From positions 128,021 through 192,020 of the forward strand of contig NZ_JAPZVR010000004.1 in NCBI RefSeq assembly GCF_027622855.1: DNA of 64,000 nt. Reading direction: 5' to 3'. This stretch comes from Glycomyces algeriensis. GTDB lineage: Bacteria > Actinomycetota > Actinomycetes > Mycobacteriales > Micromonosporaceae. Shown one piece after another: positions 9,548 to 19,083 of the stretch (within the stretch, counting starts at the first letter, position 1; every line of letters starts with the position of its first letter). Under the pieces are notes generated by a model, which was not told the origin of the DNA, ran no database searches, and saw only the letters and a list, made by a program, of their open reading frames with translations. The translations under genes were made by a program, and so were the position numbers.

Positions 9548-9569
9548 AGAGAGCGGTGCTCTCTATTAT
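9548..9569 (+). promoter_or_regulatory. Candidate TetR operator 2 and -10 box of the membrane protein gene
   Basis: AGAGAGC-GGT-GCTCTCT (9548-9564) abuts and overlaps the -10 hexamer TATTAT (9564-9569) that would drive the gene starting at 9596. A repressor bound here would block RNA polymerase. The half site TTGCTCTT (9537-9544) lies just upstream. Confidence 0.55.
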
Positions 9570-9595
9570 GAGCACTGAACCCCCAAGGAGCAGCC

Positions 9596-10270
9596 ATGCC
9601 CAAGCCCCCGACCGATCCCCGAGCCCGCATGGGCGCCTTGGCGTTCGCGCTCGCCGGCGTCCTCTTCCTCATCTACGAGGCCGCCGCCCCGCGCGCCGAC
9701 CAGACCACCCTCGAAGGCGCCGAGTCCTGGACCAGCGCCGGCTGGTCGATCGCGCACATCGCCGCGATCGTGGGCCTCATCCTCTTCCCGCTCGGGTACG
9801 GCGCGCTGCGCGCCCACCTCGGCGGCACCCGGAACGAGCAGACCGCCATGAAGGCCGCGACGATCGGCTACATCGGCTCGGCCCTGACGATCTCGTACTA
9901 CGGCGCCGAGGTCTACGGCCTCAAGGCGATCGGCCAGCGGGCCGTCGAGGACGGCGACGCGAGCATGACCGAGGTCGGCGACGCGTTCCGGTACGACCCG
10001 ACCGCTATGAGCGTCTTCGCGATCGGCCTCGTACTGATCGCGGTCGCCGCGGTGCTGGCGGCGGTGGCGGTGTGGCGCTCGGGCACCCTGAACAAGTGGA
10101 GCGCGGTGCCGCTCGCGGCCCTGCTGGTCACGATGCTCCCGCAGTACTTCCTGCCGCACGCCGGCCGGATCGCCTGGGGCGCACTGGTCCTGGTGGCGGC
10201 CCTGTGGCTCGCGGCCGAGATGTGGCGGGCCCCGGCGAAGGCCCCGGAGCGGGAACTCCAGGATGCCTAA
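9596..10270 (+). CDS. Six-helix integral membrane protein, TetR-controlled
   Basis: Hydrophobic protein of 224 residues with about six transmembrane helices (for example GALAFALAGVLFLIYEAA, SIAHIAAIVGLILFPLGYGA, SVFAIGLVLIAVAAVLAAVA, WGALVLVAALWLAAEM). It resembles DUF4386-like or other small unknown actinobacterial membrane proteins, but I cannot name a family. AAGGAG 8 nt before the ATG sets the start. The divergent TetR gene and the operator over its -10 box suggest an inducible, perhaps stress or solute related role; this is inference. Confidence 0.75.
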   Translation: MPKPPTDPRARMGALAFALAGVLFLIYEAAAPRADQTTLEGAESWTSAGWSIAHIAAIVGLILFPLGYGALRAHLGGTRNEQTAMKAATIGYIGSALTISYYGAEVYGLKAIGQRAVEDGDASMTEVGDAFRYDPTAMSVFAIGLVLIAVAAVLAAVAVWRSGTLNKWSAVPLAALLVTMLPQYFLPHAGRIAWGALVLVAALWLAAEMWRAPAKAPERELQDA

Positions 10271-10382
10271 AAGCTAATATTTCCGGCCCTAGCCTTCAAA
10301 TCGGACACCCTGGGTGCCCCCAAATCAATGCTCCTCCAAGGGTCCGACAACACCCGAAGGCGAGCGCGCATCACAAATCAAA

Positions 10383-10408
10383 GGCGGCCCCGCAGTTGCG
10401 GGGCCGCC
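10383..10408. terminator. Bidirectional terminator between convergent genes
   Basis: The 12-bp perfect arms GGCGGCCCCGCA and TGCGGGGCCGCC with a 2-nt loop are flanked by AAA on the left and TT on the right, placed between the plus-strand membrane protein gene and the minus-strand ppx gene. The surrounding 10271-10522 stretch holds no gene. Confidence 0.8.
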
Positions 10409-10522
10409 TTCGCGTCCGGTGGCGAGGTGGCGGTGGTGAACACGCGCCGGTGTACTCGGCGAGGAGCTCGTCGCGGGTACCGTTCGCGCTCGGCCGCGAT
10501 TCGGTCGCGGGTCTCGTTTCGC

Positions 10523-11443
10523 CTACGCCGACAGGGCGATGCCGTCGAGGATGTCGTGCTCGCTGATGAGCACCGATTCGATGCCGCTGCGCTCCATGAT
10601 CGTGCGGAGCACGAGCGCGCCGCCGACGATGACGTCGGCGCGGCCCGGGTGCATCACCGGGATCGCCAGGCGCGCTTCGTGGTCCGCGGCGGCCAGGTCG
10701 GCGGTCACCTGTGCGACCTGCTCGTAGGAGAGTCGCGTCCCGTCGATCGCATCGGCGTCGTAGGCCTTGAGCCCCAAGGCGATCGCGGCGATCGTGGTCG
10801 CGGTCCCGGCCACGGCGACGAGCTCGGTCGCCTCGCGGTTCGCGTCGGCGACGGCCAGCGCGCCGTCGGCGGTGCCGGTGATGTCGGTGACGGCGCCGTC
10901 GATCTCGTCTTCGCGCGGCGGGTCGGACCGCAGGTGCCGCTCGGTCATGCGCACGCAGCCGACGTTCACGGAGATCGCCGCGGCCACAACGGATCCGGTG
11001 CCGCGTACGAACTCGGTCGAGCCGCCGCCGATGTCGATGAGGAGGCGCTGTCCTTCATGGACCGGGAGGGTCGCGACCGCACCGGTGAAGGAGAGGCGGG
11101 CCTCCTCGTCCCCAGTGATGACCTCGGGGTCCTGGCCGAGTTCGGCCGCGACCATGGCCTTGAAGTCGGCGGCGTTCGCGGCGTCGCGGCTCGCGGAGGT
11201 CGCGACCATGCGGACCGCCTCGACCCCGTGCTCGCGGATCTGGGCGGTGTAGTCGGCCAGTGCGACGCGGGTGCGTTCGAGCGCGGCGTCGGAGAGGCGG
11301 CCGGTGCGGTCGACGCCTTCGCCGAGGCGCACGACCTCCATGCGGCGCACCACGTCGTGGAGGCGCCCGGCGTCGTCGACGTCGGCGATGAGGAGTCGGA
11401 TCGAGTTGGTGCCGCAGTCGATGCCGGCCACGCGGCGGGTCAT
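10523..11443 (-). CDS. Ppx/GppA exopolyphosphatase family protein
   Basis: Hydrolase of the Ppx/GppA family (actin-like fold) that releases phosphate from polyphosphate or acts on pppGpp. The 306 residues show the nucleotide/phosphate loops DCGTNSIRLLI (residues 8-18) and LLIDIGGGSTEFV, the ribose-loop TSASRDAANA and the C-terminal VGGALVLRTIM. It lacks the C-terminal HD domain of E. coli Ppx, like mycobacterial Ppx2 (Rv1026), which occupies the same place after DUF501. AGGAGG precedes the ATG, whose sequence overlaps the DUF501 stop (ATGA), so the two are translationally coupled. Confidence 0.92.
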   Translation of the reverse strand: MTRRVAGIDCGTNSIRLLIADVDDAGRLHDVVRRMEVVRLGEGVDRTGRLSDAALERTRVALADYTAQIREHGVEAVRMVATSASRDAANAADFKAMVAAELGQDPEVITGDEEARLSFTGAVATLPVHEGQRLLIDIGGGSTEFVRGTGSVVAAAISVNVGCVRMTERHLRSDPPREDEIDGAVTDITGTADGALAVADANREATELVAVAGTATTIAAIALGLKAYDADAIDGTRLSYEQVAQVTADLAAADHEARLAIPVMHPGRADVIVGGALVLRTIMERSGIESVLISEHDILDGIALSA

Positions 11444-11976
11444 TGGTCGTCCTCCTGGGTGCCGGTGGCGCAGCTGTGGTGCAGCCACCATTCGGGGAGC
11501 ATCTCGAGGGCCTGGTCGCCCATGGGGCTGACGCCGGGTCCGGCGGCGAGCGCGTGGCCGACGAGGGCGTGCAGGCACTTGACGCGGTCGGGCAGCCCGC
11601 CGGCGGAGATGCCGGCGATCTCGGGCACGTCGCCGAGCCGGGCGCGTCGGGCGAGGTAGTCCTCGTGCGCGCGGCGGTGCTGGGCGGCGAGCTCGGGGTC
11701 GTCGCCCAGGGCGGCGTTCATGTCCTTCATGACCCCGCCGCCTTCGAGCCGGCCGATGGCCGAGGCGGCCTTCGGGCAGGTCAGGTAGTACGTGGTCGGG
11801 AAGGGCGTGCCGTCGGGCAGGCGCGGTTCGGTCTCGACGACGGCGGGCTGGCCGCACGGGCAGCGCCAGGCGACGGCGTGGGCGCCGCGGATCGGGCGGC
11901 CGAGCTGCTTGCGGACGGCGGCGGCGTCGGCCTCGGAGACGGGTTCGGGCTGCTGGGGCCAGTCGGCGGGCTTCAC
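11440..11976 (-). CDS. DUF501 family protein
   Basis: Conserved actinobacterial protein of unknown biochemical function, always near eno and ftsB. The core contains a CxC motif (VAWRCPCGQPAVVET), LPDGTPFPTTYYLTCPKA, a helical region (DYLARRARLGDVPEIAGISAGGLPDRVKCLHAL) and GVSPMGDQALEML. The His and Cys in the C-terminal WWLHHSCATG may add a metal site. The GTG at 11976 gives 178 residues, close to mycobacterial Rv1025; an ATG near 12058 inside ftsB is possible but lacks a ribosome site. The stop overlaps the ppx start. Confidence 0.88.
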   Translation of the reverse strand: MKPADWPQQPEPVSEADAAAVRKQLGRPIRGAHAVAWRCPCGQPAVVETEPRLPDGTPFPTTYYLTCPKAASAIGRLEGGGVMKDMNAALGDDPELAAQHRRAHEDYLARRARLGDVPEIAGISAGGLPDRVKCLHALVGHALAAGPGVSPMGDQALEMLPEWWLHHSCATGTQEDDQ

Positions 11977-12031
11977 GGCGTCCCGCCGTTCGGTGCCGTC
12001 GTCACTGCGGCGTCCTTCGGTTGCACAGCCT

Positions 12032-12556
12032 TCACTCTGCTGGTTCCTCTGTTTCATCTGGTTCGAGCCGGTCGGCGTCTGCAAAGGTATCGGCCAGCTC
12101 GTCGTACCAGGGCTGCTCCTCGGCCGCTTCGTCGTCTGCGCCACCGGTGTGCTTCGGGTCGTCCTCGTCGATGACGATGACGAGGTCCTCACCGGGCGGG
12201 ACGAGGAGGAGGCTGGAGCGGATCTGGGCCTTGACGTACTCGGGGTCGTCCCACTTGACGCGTTCGGCGGCGAGCTCCTCGATGCGCTCGGACTGGGCCG
12301 ACTGCTCGGCTTCGAGCCGGTTGATCTCGATGCGCTGCTCGACGTAGGTCCGCAGGGGGTAGGCGTAGGCGAGGGCCAGCGCGGAGAGGACGAGGGCGAC
12401 GATCGCGGCGCGGCGGGAGACCTTGCGGCCGGGCCGGTAGCGGACCCGCTTGACCTCGGCGCGGCCGGTCCCGGGGGCGGGGCGGCGGGCGGCACGGGTG
12501 CGGCCGGGTCCGGTGGATCGTCCTCCCGGATGGCTGGGTCGGCGGCTCGCGTTCAC
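12032..12556 (-). CDS. ftsB: Septum formation initiator FtsB/DivIC-like
   Basis: Bitopic divisome protein that bridges FtsL and FtsQ. A basic Pro/Arg-rich cytoplasmic N-terminus (residues 1-48) is followed by one transmembrane helix (AAIVALVLSALALAYAYPL), a coiled coil (YVEQRIEINRLEAEQSAQSE) and the conserved WDDPEYVKAQIR motif, then an acidic tail of about 60 residues. The order eno-ftsB-DUF501-ppx equals Rv1023-Rv1026. The GTG start at 12556 has TAGGCT 6 nt upstream and no Shine-Dalgarno: a typical leaderless promoter arrangement. Confidence 0.93.
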   Translation of the reverse strand: MNASRRPSHPGGRSTGPGRTRAARRPAPGTGRAEVKRVRYRPGRKVSRRAAIVALVLSALALAYAYPLRTYVEQRIEINRLEAEQSAQSERIEELAAERVKWDDPEYVKAQIRSSLLLVPPGEDLVIVIDEDDPKHTGGADDEAAEEQPWYDELADTFADADRLEPDETEEPAE

Positions 12557-12586
12557 GGGCCCAGCCTAGTCGATCGGGGAAGCCCG

Positions 12587-12719
12587 AAGGCCCCCGCGCC
12601 AGCTTCGCCGTCGCTTCGTGACGCGTCGGTTCGACTGCTTCGCCGACGCTGGTGAAGCGTCGGCCCGGCGGTCTCGCCGACGCCCGCGAGGCGTCAGTTC
12701 GGTTGGGCGCGAGGGCCTT
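12587..12719. other. Nested inverted repeats between eno and ftsB
   Basis: An outer stem pairs 12587-12600 (AAGGCCCCCGCGCC) with 12706-12719 (one mismatch). It encloses hairpins GCCGACGCT/AGCGTCGGC (12642-12650 with 12656-12664) and GACGCC/GGCGTC (12679-12684 with 12690-12695), made of three degenerate copies of a unit like TTCGCCGACGC. It follows the eno stop codon on the minus strand and may be an eno terminator or processing element; no U-tract is clear. Confidence 0.5.
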
Positions 12720-12740
12720 TCGGTTCGCTGCGGTGCTGTG

Positions 12741-14359
<1,619 letters not shown>

Positions 14360-14992
14360 ATGATCCTGCAGAAGCCCCTGCGGCGCTGCGCTGTCCTGAG
14401 CGCGGCGGCGCTCCTCGCCCTCGCCGGCTGCTCGGACAAGGCCGAAGGCGGTGAGGCGGCCACGGAGGACCAGGCCGCTCTCACCGAGCTGAGCGGCCGC
14501 CTCGTCGAGGGCGACCAGCCCGCCTACACCGCCGAGTACCTCATCGAGGGCTCGGAGGAGTCGGTCCTGGTCGCGGTGGACCCGGAGGCCGGGACCGCGG
14601 CCGTCATCGTCGGCGACAGGCCCCGCCTGTGGGCCGGCGAGGACGCGGCCGACCTCGCCGTATGGCTGGGCCAGGAGCTCGACGGCATCCTGCCCGACGA
14701 GGAGACCGTGGCCGCCTGGCTCTCCGAGACCGCCGCCGACCCGTCGGCCTCGACCGTGTTCTCCAACACCACGCTCGCCGGCGAGCTGGCCGACTGCGTC
14801 GAGGTGCAGGGCGCGGCGGATTCGCCCGTGGGCGCGTACGAGGTCTGCGTGACCACCGTGGGCGTCATCGCCAGCGTCTCCGCGAAGGTCGGCGACACCG
14901 CGTACACCGCGAAGCTCGTGAACTACCACGACGGCGTCGACGCCGCCTGGATCGACGAGATCACGGGCCAGGCCGAGACCGCCAACCAGTAG
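14360..14992 (+). CDS. Exported lipoprotein, family not recognised
   Basis: Predicted lipoprotein of 210 residues: signal peptide MILQKPLRRCAVLSAAALLALAGC with a LAGC lipobox and a soluble domain with alternating beta strands (YTAEYLIEGSEESVLVAVD, YEVCVTTVGVIASVSAKV) and two conserved-looking cysteines (ADCVEVQG, YEVCVTT) that could form a disulfide. The fold pattern recalls LolA/LppX-like lipoproteins, without sequence motifs to prove it. Start ATG 14360 has GGAG 8 nt upstream. It is followed by a strongly structured intergenic region. Confidence 0.75.
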   Translation: MILQKPLRRCAVLSAAALLALAGCSDKAEGGEAATEDQAALTELSGRLVEGDQPAYTAEYLIEGSEESVLVAVDPEAGTAAVIVGDRPRLWAGEDAADLAVWLGQELDGILPDEETVAAWLSETAADPSASTVFSNTTLAGELADCVEVQGAADSPVGAYEVCVTTVGVIASVSAKVGDTAYTAKLVNYHDGVDAAWIDEITGQAETANQ

Positions 14993-15034
14993 GATCGGCC
15001 GCCGCGCGGCGGCGGATCGCGTTACAGTCGCCCG

Positions 15035-15097
15035 GCGGGCCGGGGCCCGGCGCAACGGGGGTTCACCTGAAAAGGTGTCGGCGCCGGCCCGGCCCGC
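15035..15097. other. Strong hairpin with GNRA-capped inner stem
   Basis: GCGGGCCGGG..CCGGCGC (15035-15053) pairs with GCGCCGGCCCGGCCCGC (15081-15097): 17 bp with a 2-nt bulge. The apical part holds a second stem CACCT-GAAA-AGGTG (15064-15077) closed by a GNRA tetraloop. A further hairpin GCCGCAT/ATGCGGC follows at 15126-15142. There is no U-tract. It could be a terminator-like 3' end of the lipoprotein mRNA or a small structured RNA. Confidence 0.5.
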
Positions 15098-15220
15098 GCT
15101 CTTCGATGAAGGGCCGGGGAGGTAGGCCGCATCACATGCGGCATCCCGCTTGCGGACCCCCCGGGCATTCCATGTATAGTTGTCGTCGTTGCCGCGGCAA
15201 GCCGCGAAAACACAGGCCAA

Positions 15221-15296
15221 GCTCCCGTCGTCTAGGGGCCTAGGACGCTGCCCTCTCAAGGCGGAAACGGCGGTTCGAATCCGCTCGGGAGTACCA
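15221..15296 (+). tRNA. tRNA-Glu (CUC)
   Basis: Cloverleaf with acceptor GCTCCCG/CGGGAGT, D arm containing TCTAGGGGCCTAGGA, anticodon loop CTCTCAA (anticodon CTC), T arm CGGCGGTTCGAATCCGCTC and an encoded CCA (15294-15296). It reads GAG, the dominant Glu codon at this GC content. Confidence 0.97.
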
Positions 15297-15306
15297 GTAG
15301 TAAATG

Positions 15307-15337
15307 CAGGGATCGACTTCGGTCGGTCCCTGTTTTT
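15307..15337 (+). terminator. Rho-independent terminator of tRNA-Glu
   Basis: CAGGGATCGAC (15307-15317) pairs with GTCGGTCCCTG (15322-15332), one mismatch, and is followed by TTTTT. Confidence 0.85.
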
Positions 15338-15440
15338 GCGTCCACTGGCGGACCGCCGCGTGGTTCGGGCGGTTCATCGTTTTTCTGGCACAATGGAATG
15401 TTGCCGAGTACGGTGCCGGTTTTGCCCATAGGCTGCCAGC

Positions 15441-17510
15441 ATGTACGCCAGGCAAGTGTCCACAAGGGTTCTCGTTCTCCTGCTCGCGGTGATGCTTGCG
15501 CTGGTCTCGGGCGGTCTCGTCCTCGAGCGGCCCGCGCAGGCGCAGGCGAGCGGAGCGTGGGGCTCGTGGGGGGCCTTCGAGGGCTCCTCGGGCGACTACC
15601 ACACCGGCATGTCGTTCGCGACCGGTCCAGCGCTCAGTGCCGAGGTGGAGTCGAACTCGCGCGGCGGCGGGGTCGGGGTCATGAGCGGCCAGTCGAACTG
15701 GCTGTCCGCCGGGACGCCGATCGGCGCGAAGTACGGGACGTCGAAGGACCAGCCGTACCTCAACCTGCGGCCGCAGGCGGACCGGCCCGACTCGCCCTCG
15801 TACACCGACTACGCCTTCGACGAGCCCGTGCCGCCCGGCGGCTGGGCCTTCGCGCTGGGCGACATCGACGCCGACCAGGTCAAGGTGATCGCCAAGGGGC
15901 CGGACGGATCGACCCTGACGGCCGCCGAGCTCGGGTTCCAGGGCGGATTCAACTACTGCAGCGACACCTCCCCCGGCGGCCCGGCCTGCCCCGGCGAGGA
16001 CACCGACCAGCCGACCTGGGACGCCGCGACGCAGACGCTGACCGGCAACGACACGGCCGCCGACACCGACGGTGCGAGCGGCTGGTTCGAGCCGACCGCA
16101 CCGGTCGCATCGCTCACCTTCGTCTTCACCCGCCGCGCCGGATTCCCGGTCTACCAGGCCTGGTTCGCCTCCCTGGGCTGCGACATCGCAGGGACGGTCA
16201 CCGACTCCGGCCAGCCGTCCGCCGGGGTCGCGGTCAACGTCGTCGACGCCGACGGCCACGTGGTCGACTCGACCGAGACCGGCGACGACGGCACGTACTC
16301 GTTCCCGGACTACATGGTCGGGCCGGAGTACACCGTGGAGGTCATCGCACCCGCCGGGAAGATCGCGGACGGCGCCAACCGGCAGCAGGTCGACCTGAGC
16401 GCCTGCCCCGCGGCGCCGGCCGACTTCCAGCTGCGGGACATCGTGCCGACCTCGGTGAGCGGCACCGTCTCCACCACCGAAGGCGAGCACCTCGGCGGCG
16501 TCACGGTGACCGTGACCTTAGAGGACGGCACCACCAGGACCACCGTCACCGACTCGAACGGCGACTACCTGTTCGACGAGGTCCCCGCCGGCGACCACAC
16601 CGTCACCATCGACAAACCCGAGCGGTACGACTACGACGGCGCCGATCGGCGCGACATCACGGTGTCGCCCGGACAGACCACGCCCATCACCGACCAGGAC
16701 TTCATGCTGACGGCGCTGCCGAAGCTCACCGGCGCGGCCGCCGCATGCGGCGAGCCCGTCTCCGGCGTGACCGTGACGCTCACCGGACCCGGCGGCTCGA
16801 CCCGGTCCACGGTGACCGACGCCGAGGGCGCCTACGCGTTCGCGGGCCTCGCCGCCGGCGACTACACCGTCGAGGTCGACGTCCCCGAAGGCCACACCGC
16901 GGCCGGCCCGACGACGCGGGACACCAGGGTGGCGGGCACCGATGTGGACGGGATCGACTTCACGTACGCCAGGCCCGCAGCGGTCGTGGGGACGGTGAGC
17001 GGGCCCGGCGGCGCACCGGTGGCCGGCGTCGAGCTCACCGTCACGCCCGAGGGCGGGGCGCCCCAGCAGGCGACCACCGGCGACGACGGCACATACAGCG
17101 TCGGCGACCTGCCGTCCGGGACCCACACGGTGACGATCACCGCCCCGGCCGGGTACGAGGTCGACGGCGACGACGAGCAGTCCGTCGCCAACACCGGCGC
17201 CTGCGGCGACGCGGTCGCCGACTTCGCGCTGGTCGAATCGGCGGTGCCCGGTCCCGGCAAGCCCGGGCCCGGCGATCCCGGTTCTGGCGATGCAGGGGAC
17301 GGCGACACAGGGGACGTCCCGAGCGAGGTGCCCGGCGGGAGCCCGGACGACGCTCCGGCCGCCGCCGCGCAGGACGACGACCTGCCGCGCACCGGCGCGA
17401 CCCTGTACATCGGGATCGTGGCCGCGGCCGTGTTCCTGCTCGGGGCGGGCGCGGTGATGGTCGCGGCGGCGCGGGCCAGGAACCGCGAGGAGACCGAGCC
17501 GCTGCGCTGA
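15441..17510 (+). CDS. LPXTG surface protein with SdrD/Cna-B repeats
   Basis: Predicted sortase-anchored protein of 689 residues. A signal peptide (to about residue 38, ending PAQAQA) precedes a unique N-terminal region (about 40-245) and four tandem Cna-B/SdrD-like beta-sandwich repeats, each with the pattern VSGTV..G..L.GVTVTV..DG.T..T.T.. G.Y.F..VPAGDHTVTI. A Pro/Gly/Asp linker leads to LPRTG, a transmembrane helix and a basic tail (ARARNREETEPLR). The repeats suggest a stalk with possible isopeptide bonds. ATG 15441 follows TAGGCT by 6 nt, so the transcript is probably leaderless. No sortase gene is in the window. Confidence 0.88.
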   Translation: MYARQVSTRVLVLLLAVMLALVSGGLVLERPAQAQASGAWGSWGAFEGSSGDYHTGMSFATGPALSAEVESNSRGGGVGVMSGQSNWLSAGTPIGAKYGTSKDQPYLNLRPQADRPDSPSYTDYAFDEPVPPGGWAFALGDIDADQVKVIAKGPDGSTLTAAELGFQGGFNYCSDTSPGGPACPGEDTDQPTWDAATQTLTGNDTAADTDGASGWFEPTAPVASLTFVFTRRAGFPVYQAWFASLGCDIAGTVTDSGQPSAGVAVNVVDADGHVVDSTETGDDGTYSFPDYMVGPEYTVEVIAPAGKIADGANRQQVDLSACPAAPADFQLRDIVPTSVSGTVSTTEGEHLGGVTVTVTLEDGTTRTTVTDSNGDYLFDEVPAGDHTVTIDKPERYDYDGADRRDITVSPGQTTPITDQDFMLTALPKLTGAAAACGEPVSGVTVTLTGPGGSTRSTVTDAEGAYAFAGLAAGDYTVEVDVPEGHTAAGPTTRDTRVAGTDVDGIDFTYARPAAVVGTVSGPGGAPVAGVELTVTPEGGAPQQATTGDDGTYSVGDLPSGTHTVTITAPAGYEVDGDDEQSVANTGACGDAVADFALVESAVPGPGKPGPGDPGSGDAGDGDTGDVPSEVPGGSPDDAPAAAAQDDDLPRTGATLYIGIVAAAVFLLGAGAVMVAAARARNREETEPLR

Positions 17511-17522
17511 CGGAGACGCGCG

Positions 17523-17560
17523 AAAGGGGAGGCCGGGCCTGCGGGTCCGGCCTCCCCTTT
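17523..17560. terminator. Bidirectional terminator between two LPXTG genes
   Basis: Perfect 14-bp stem AAAGGGGAGGCCGG (17523-17536) with CCGGCCTCCCCTTT (17547-17560) between convergent genes; A and T runs at the ends serve both directions. Confidence 0.88.
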
Positions 17561-17577
17561 GCTTGCCGCTCAAGGGA

Positions 17578-18915
17578 TCAGATGCTCGGCCACTCGTCCG
17601 AGGCGCGGCGGGCGCGGCGGATCATGAGCCAGCCGGCGACGGCCGCGGCGAGGGCGAGCGCGGCCAGCGAGCCGTAGAGCATCGCGGAGCCGCCGGTCAC
17701 CGGCAGCGCCCCGTCAGTGGCATCGTCCGAAGTGGCGGGATCGGTCGGGCCTTCGGAGCCGCTCGGACTCGGGTCCGGGCTGATGCTGGGGCTCGGCGAC
17801 GGGTCCGGCGGCGTGCCGGTGTTGGTGACGGTGCAGCGGATGTCGTCGCCCACTTTCACCTTCACGACCTGCGTCGTGCCGTCGCCCGAGGGCAGGGACG
17901 GGTCGTCGGCGCCGTTGTTGGTGCACGTCCAGTCCTGGGTGTACGTGGCGAGGTCCGTGCTCCCCTCGGCGGTCTCCGCGAGCGTGTAGTCGTGGCCGCC
18001 GACGGCCGCGAGGACCGTCTGGGACTCGATGGTCCCGGAGTCGCCGCCCGCAGTGGAGCCCTCGCCGACGAGGTCGCCGTCCTCGTCCTCGATCGTCATG
18101 GCGAACGAGTCGGACTCCGCGGTCTTGTCGACCACGGCCTTGTCCATCCCGACCTTCGCGGTGAGGATGCCGAACGCGACGCCCTGCACGGCGTTCGCGG
18201 TGCGGTCGAGGAAGCCGATGGTCGCGGTGGTGGGGGCGACCGAGTAGAGGACGATCTCGTCGACCGCGAGCCCGCCCGCGGTGTTGCCCTTGCAGGTCAC
18301 CGAGGTCGTGCCGATCCCCGAGAGCTCCTCCCCGCACGCGGGCTGGGCGCCGGGCATGGTCGCGCGGGTCAGCTCCTCGATGGGCTTGTCCGAGGAGAAG
18401 GTCAGGCCCTCGCCGCGGTTGGTGGTCTCGGCGTCGGCCATCACGATGCCGTAGCCGTCGACGGCCGTGCCGTCCGGGCCGGTGACGACGAGGTCGTCGA
18501 TCGTAAGCGTGCCGAGGTCGCCGGAGGCACCCGATCCGCCGTCGACGCCCTGGTACAGCGCGGGCTTGCCCGGGGTGTCGCGGTAGACGGTGCTCCCGAT
18601 CGGGGCCTTGTTGTAGGTGGGGAACGCCGTCTCGTTGAGTACGCGGAAACCGTTCGTGCCGGGCGCGACCCTGAAGGTGAACGTCATCGTGTAGTCGGGG
18701 GTCAGCTCGATCGACATGGGCTGCCCGTCCGCCTCCATCGCCAGGGCCTGGTCGAAGCCGCTCATGTCGATCCAGCAGATCGTGCCGGCGAACTCGCCGC
18801 CCGACCCGTACCCGCATCCGGTGGTCTGCGCCGACGCGGGCGTGCCCACGAGGGCGCCGGCGGCGACCACGGCCGCAGCCGTCGCCAGTCTGGCAAAAGT
18901 CTTCACTGTGTGCAT
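17578..18915 (-). CDS. LPXTG surface protein, second copy type
   Basis: Predicted sortase substrate, 445 residues: signal peptide (MHTVKTFARLATAAAVVAAGALVGTPASAQ), a lectin-like or CshA-type N-terminal domain (about 31-230, starting TTGCGYGSGGEFAGTICWIDMSG), an Ig-like or Cna-B-like domain of the kind that follows (about 240-365, with YTLAETAEGSTDLATYTQDW), a Pro/Ser spacer, LPVTG, a hydrophobic helix and a positive tail (RRARR). It is convergent with the other LPXTG gene and shares no obvious sequence with it outside the sorting signal. The start has a weak AGGGAC close to ATG. Confidence 0.82.
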   Translation of the reverse strand: MHTVKTFARLATAAAVVAAGALVGTPASAQTTGCGYGSGGEFAGTICWIDMSGFDQALAMEADGQPMSIELTPDYTMTFTFRVAPGTNGFRVLNETAFPTYNKAPIGSTVYRDTPGKPALYQGVDGGSGASGDLGTLTIDDLVVTGPDGTAVDGYGIVMADAETTNRGEGLTFSSDKPIEELTRATMPGAQPACGEELSGIGTTSVTCKGNTAGGLAVDEIVLYSVAPTTATIGFLDRTANAVQGVAFGILTAKVGMDKAVVDKTAESDSFAMTIEDEDGDLVGEGSTAGGDSGTIESQTVLAAVGGHDYTLAETAEGSTDLATYTQDWTCTNNGADDPSLPSGDGTTQVVKVKVGDDIRCTVTNTGTPPDPSPSPSISPDPSPSGSEGPTDPATSDDATDGALPVTGGSAMLYGSLAALALAAAVAGWLMIRRARRASDEWPSI

Positions 18916-19083
18916 GTCCCTGCGTGATCGCTGGAGAAACTGGAGATACCGACACGAGCGAGCTTGAAAGTCGCATTTGTCCGGTCGGTCCAGTCAGCAT
19001 AAGGGACGGTGACGGCCGCGGCCGTCACCTCGACGCCGCGTCGCCGCCGCGCTCCCTGCGGGGGCGCGCCCTGCTCGATCAGG

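Noticed and set aside
15398-17677. Long second frame over the LPXTG gene
   Set aside because: It has Arg-rich composition without domains, as expected from an out-of-phase reading of GC-rich coding DNA.
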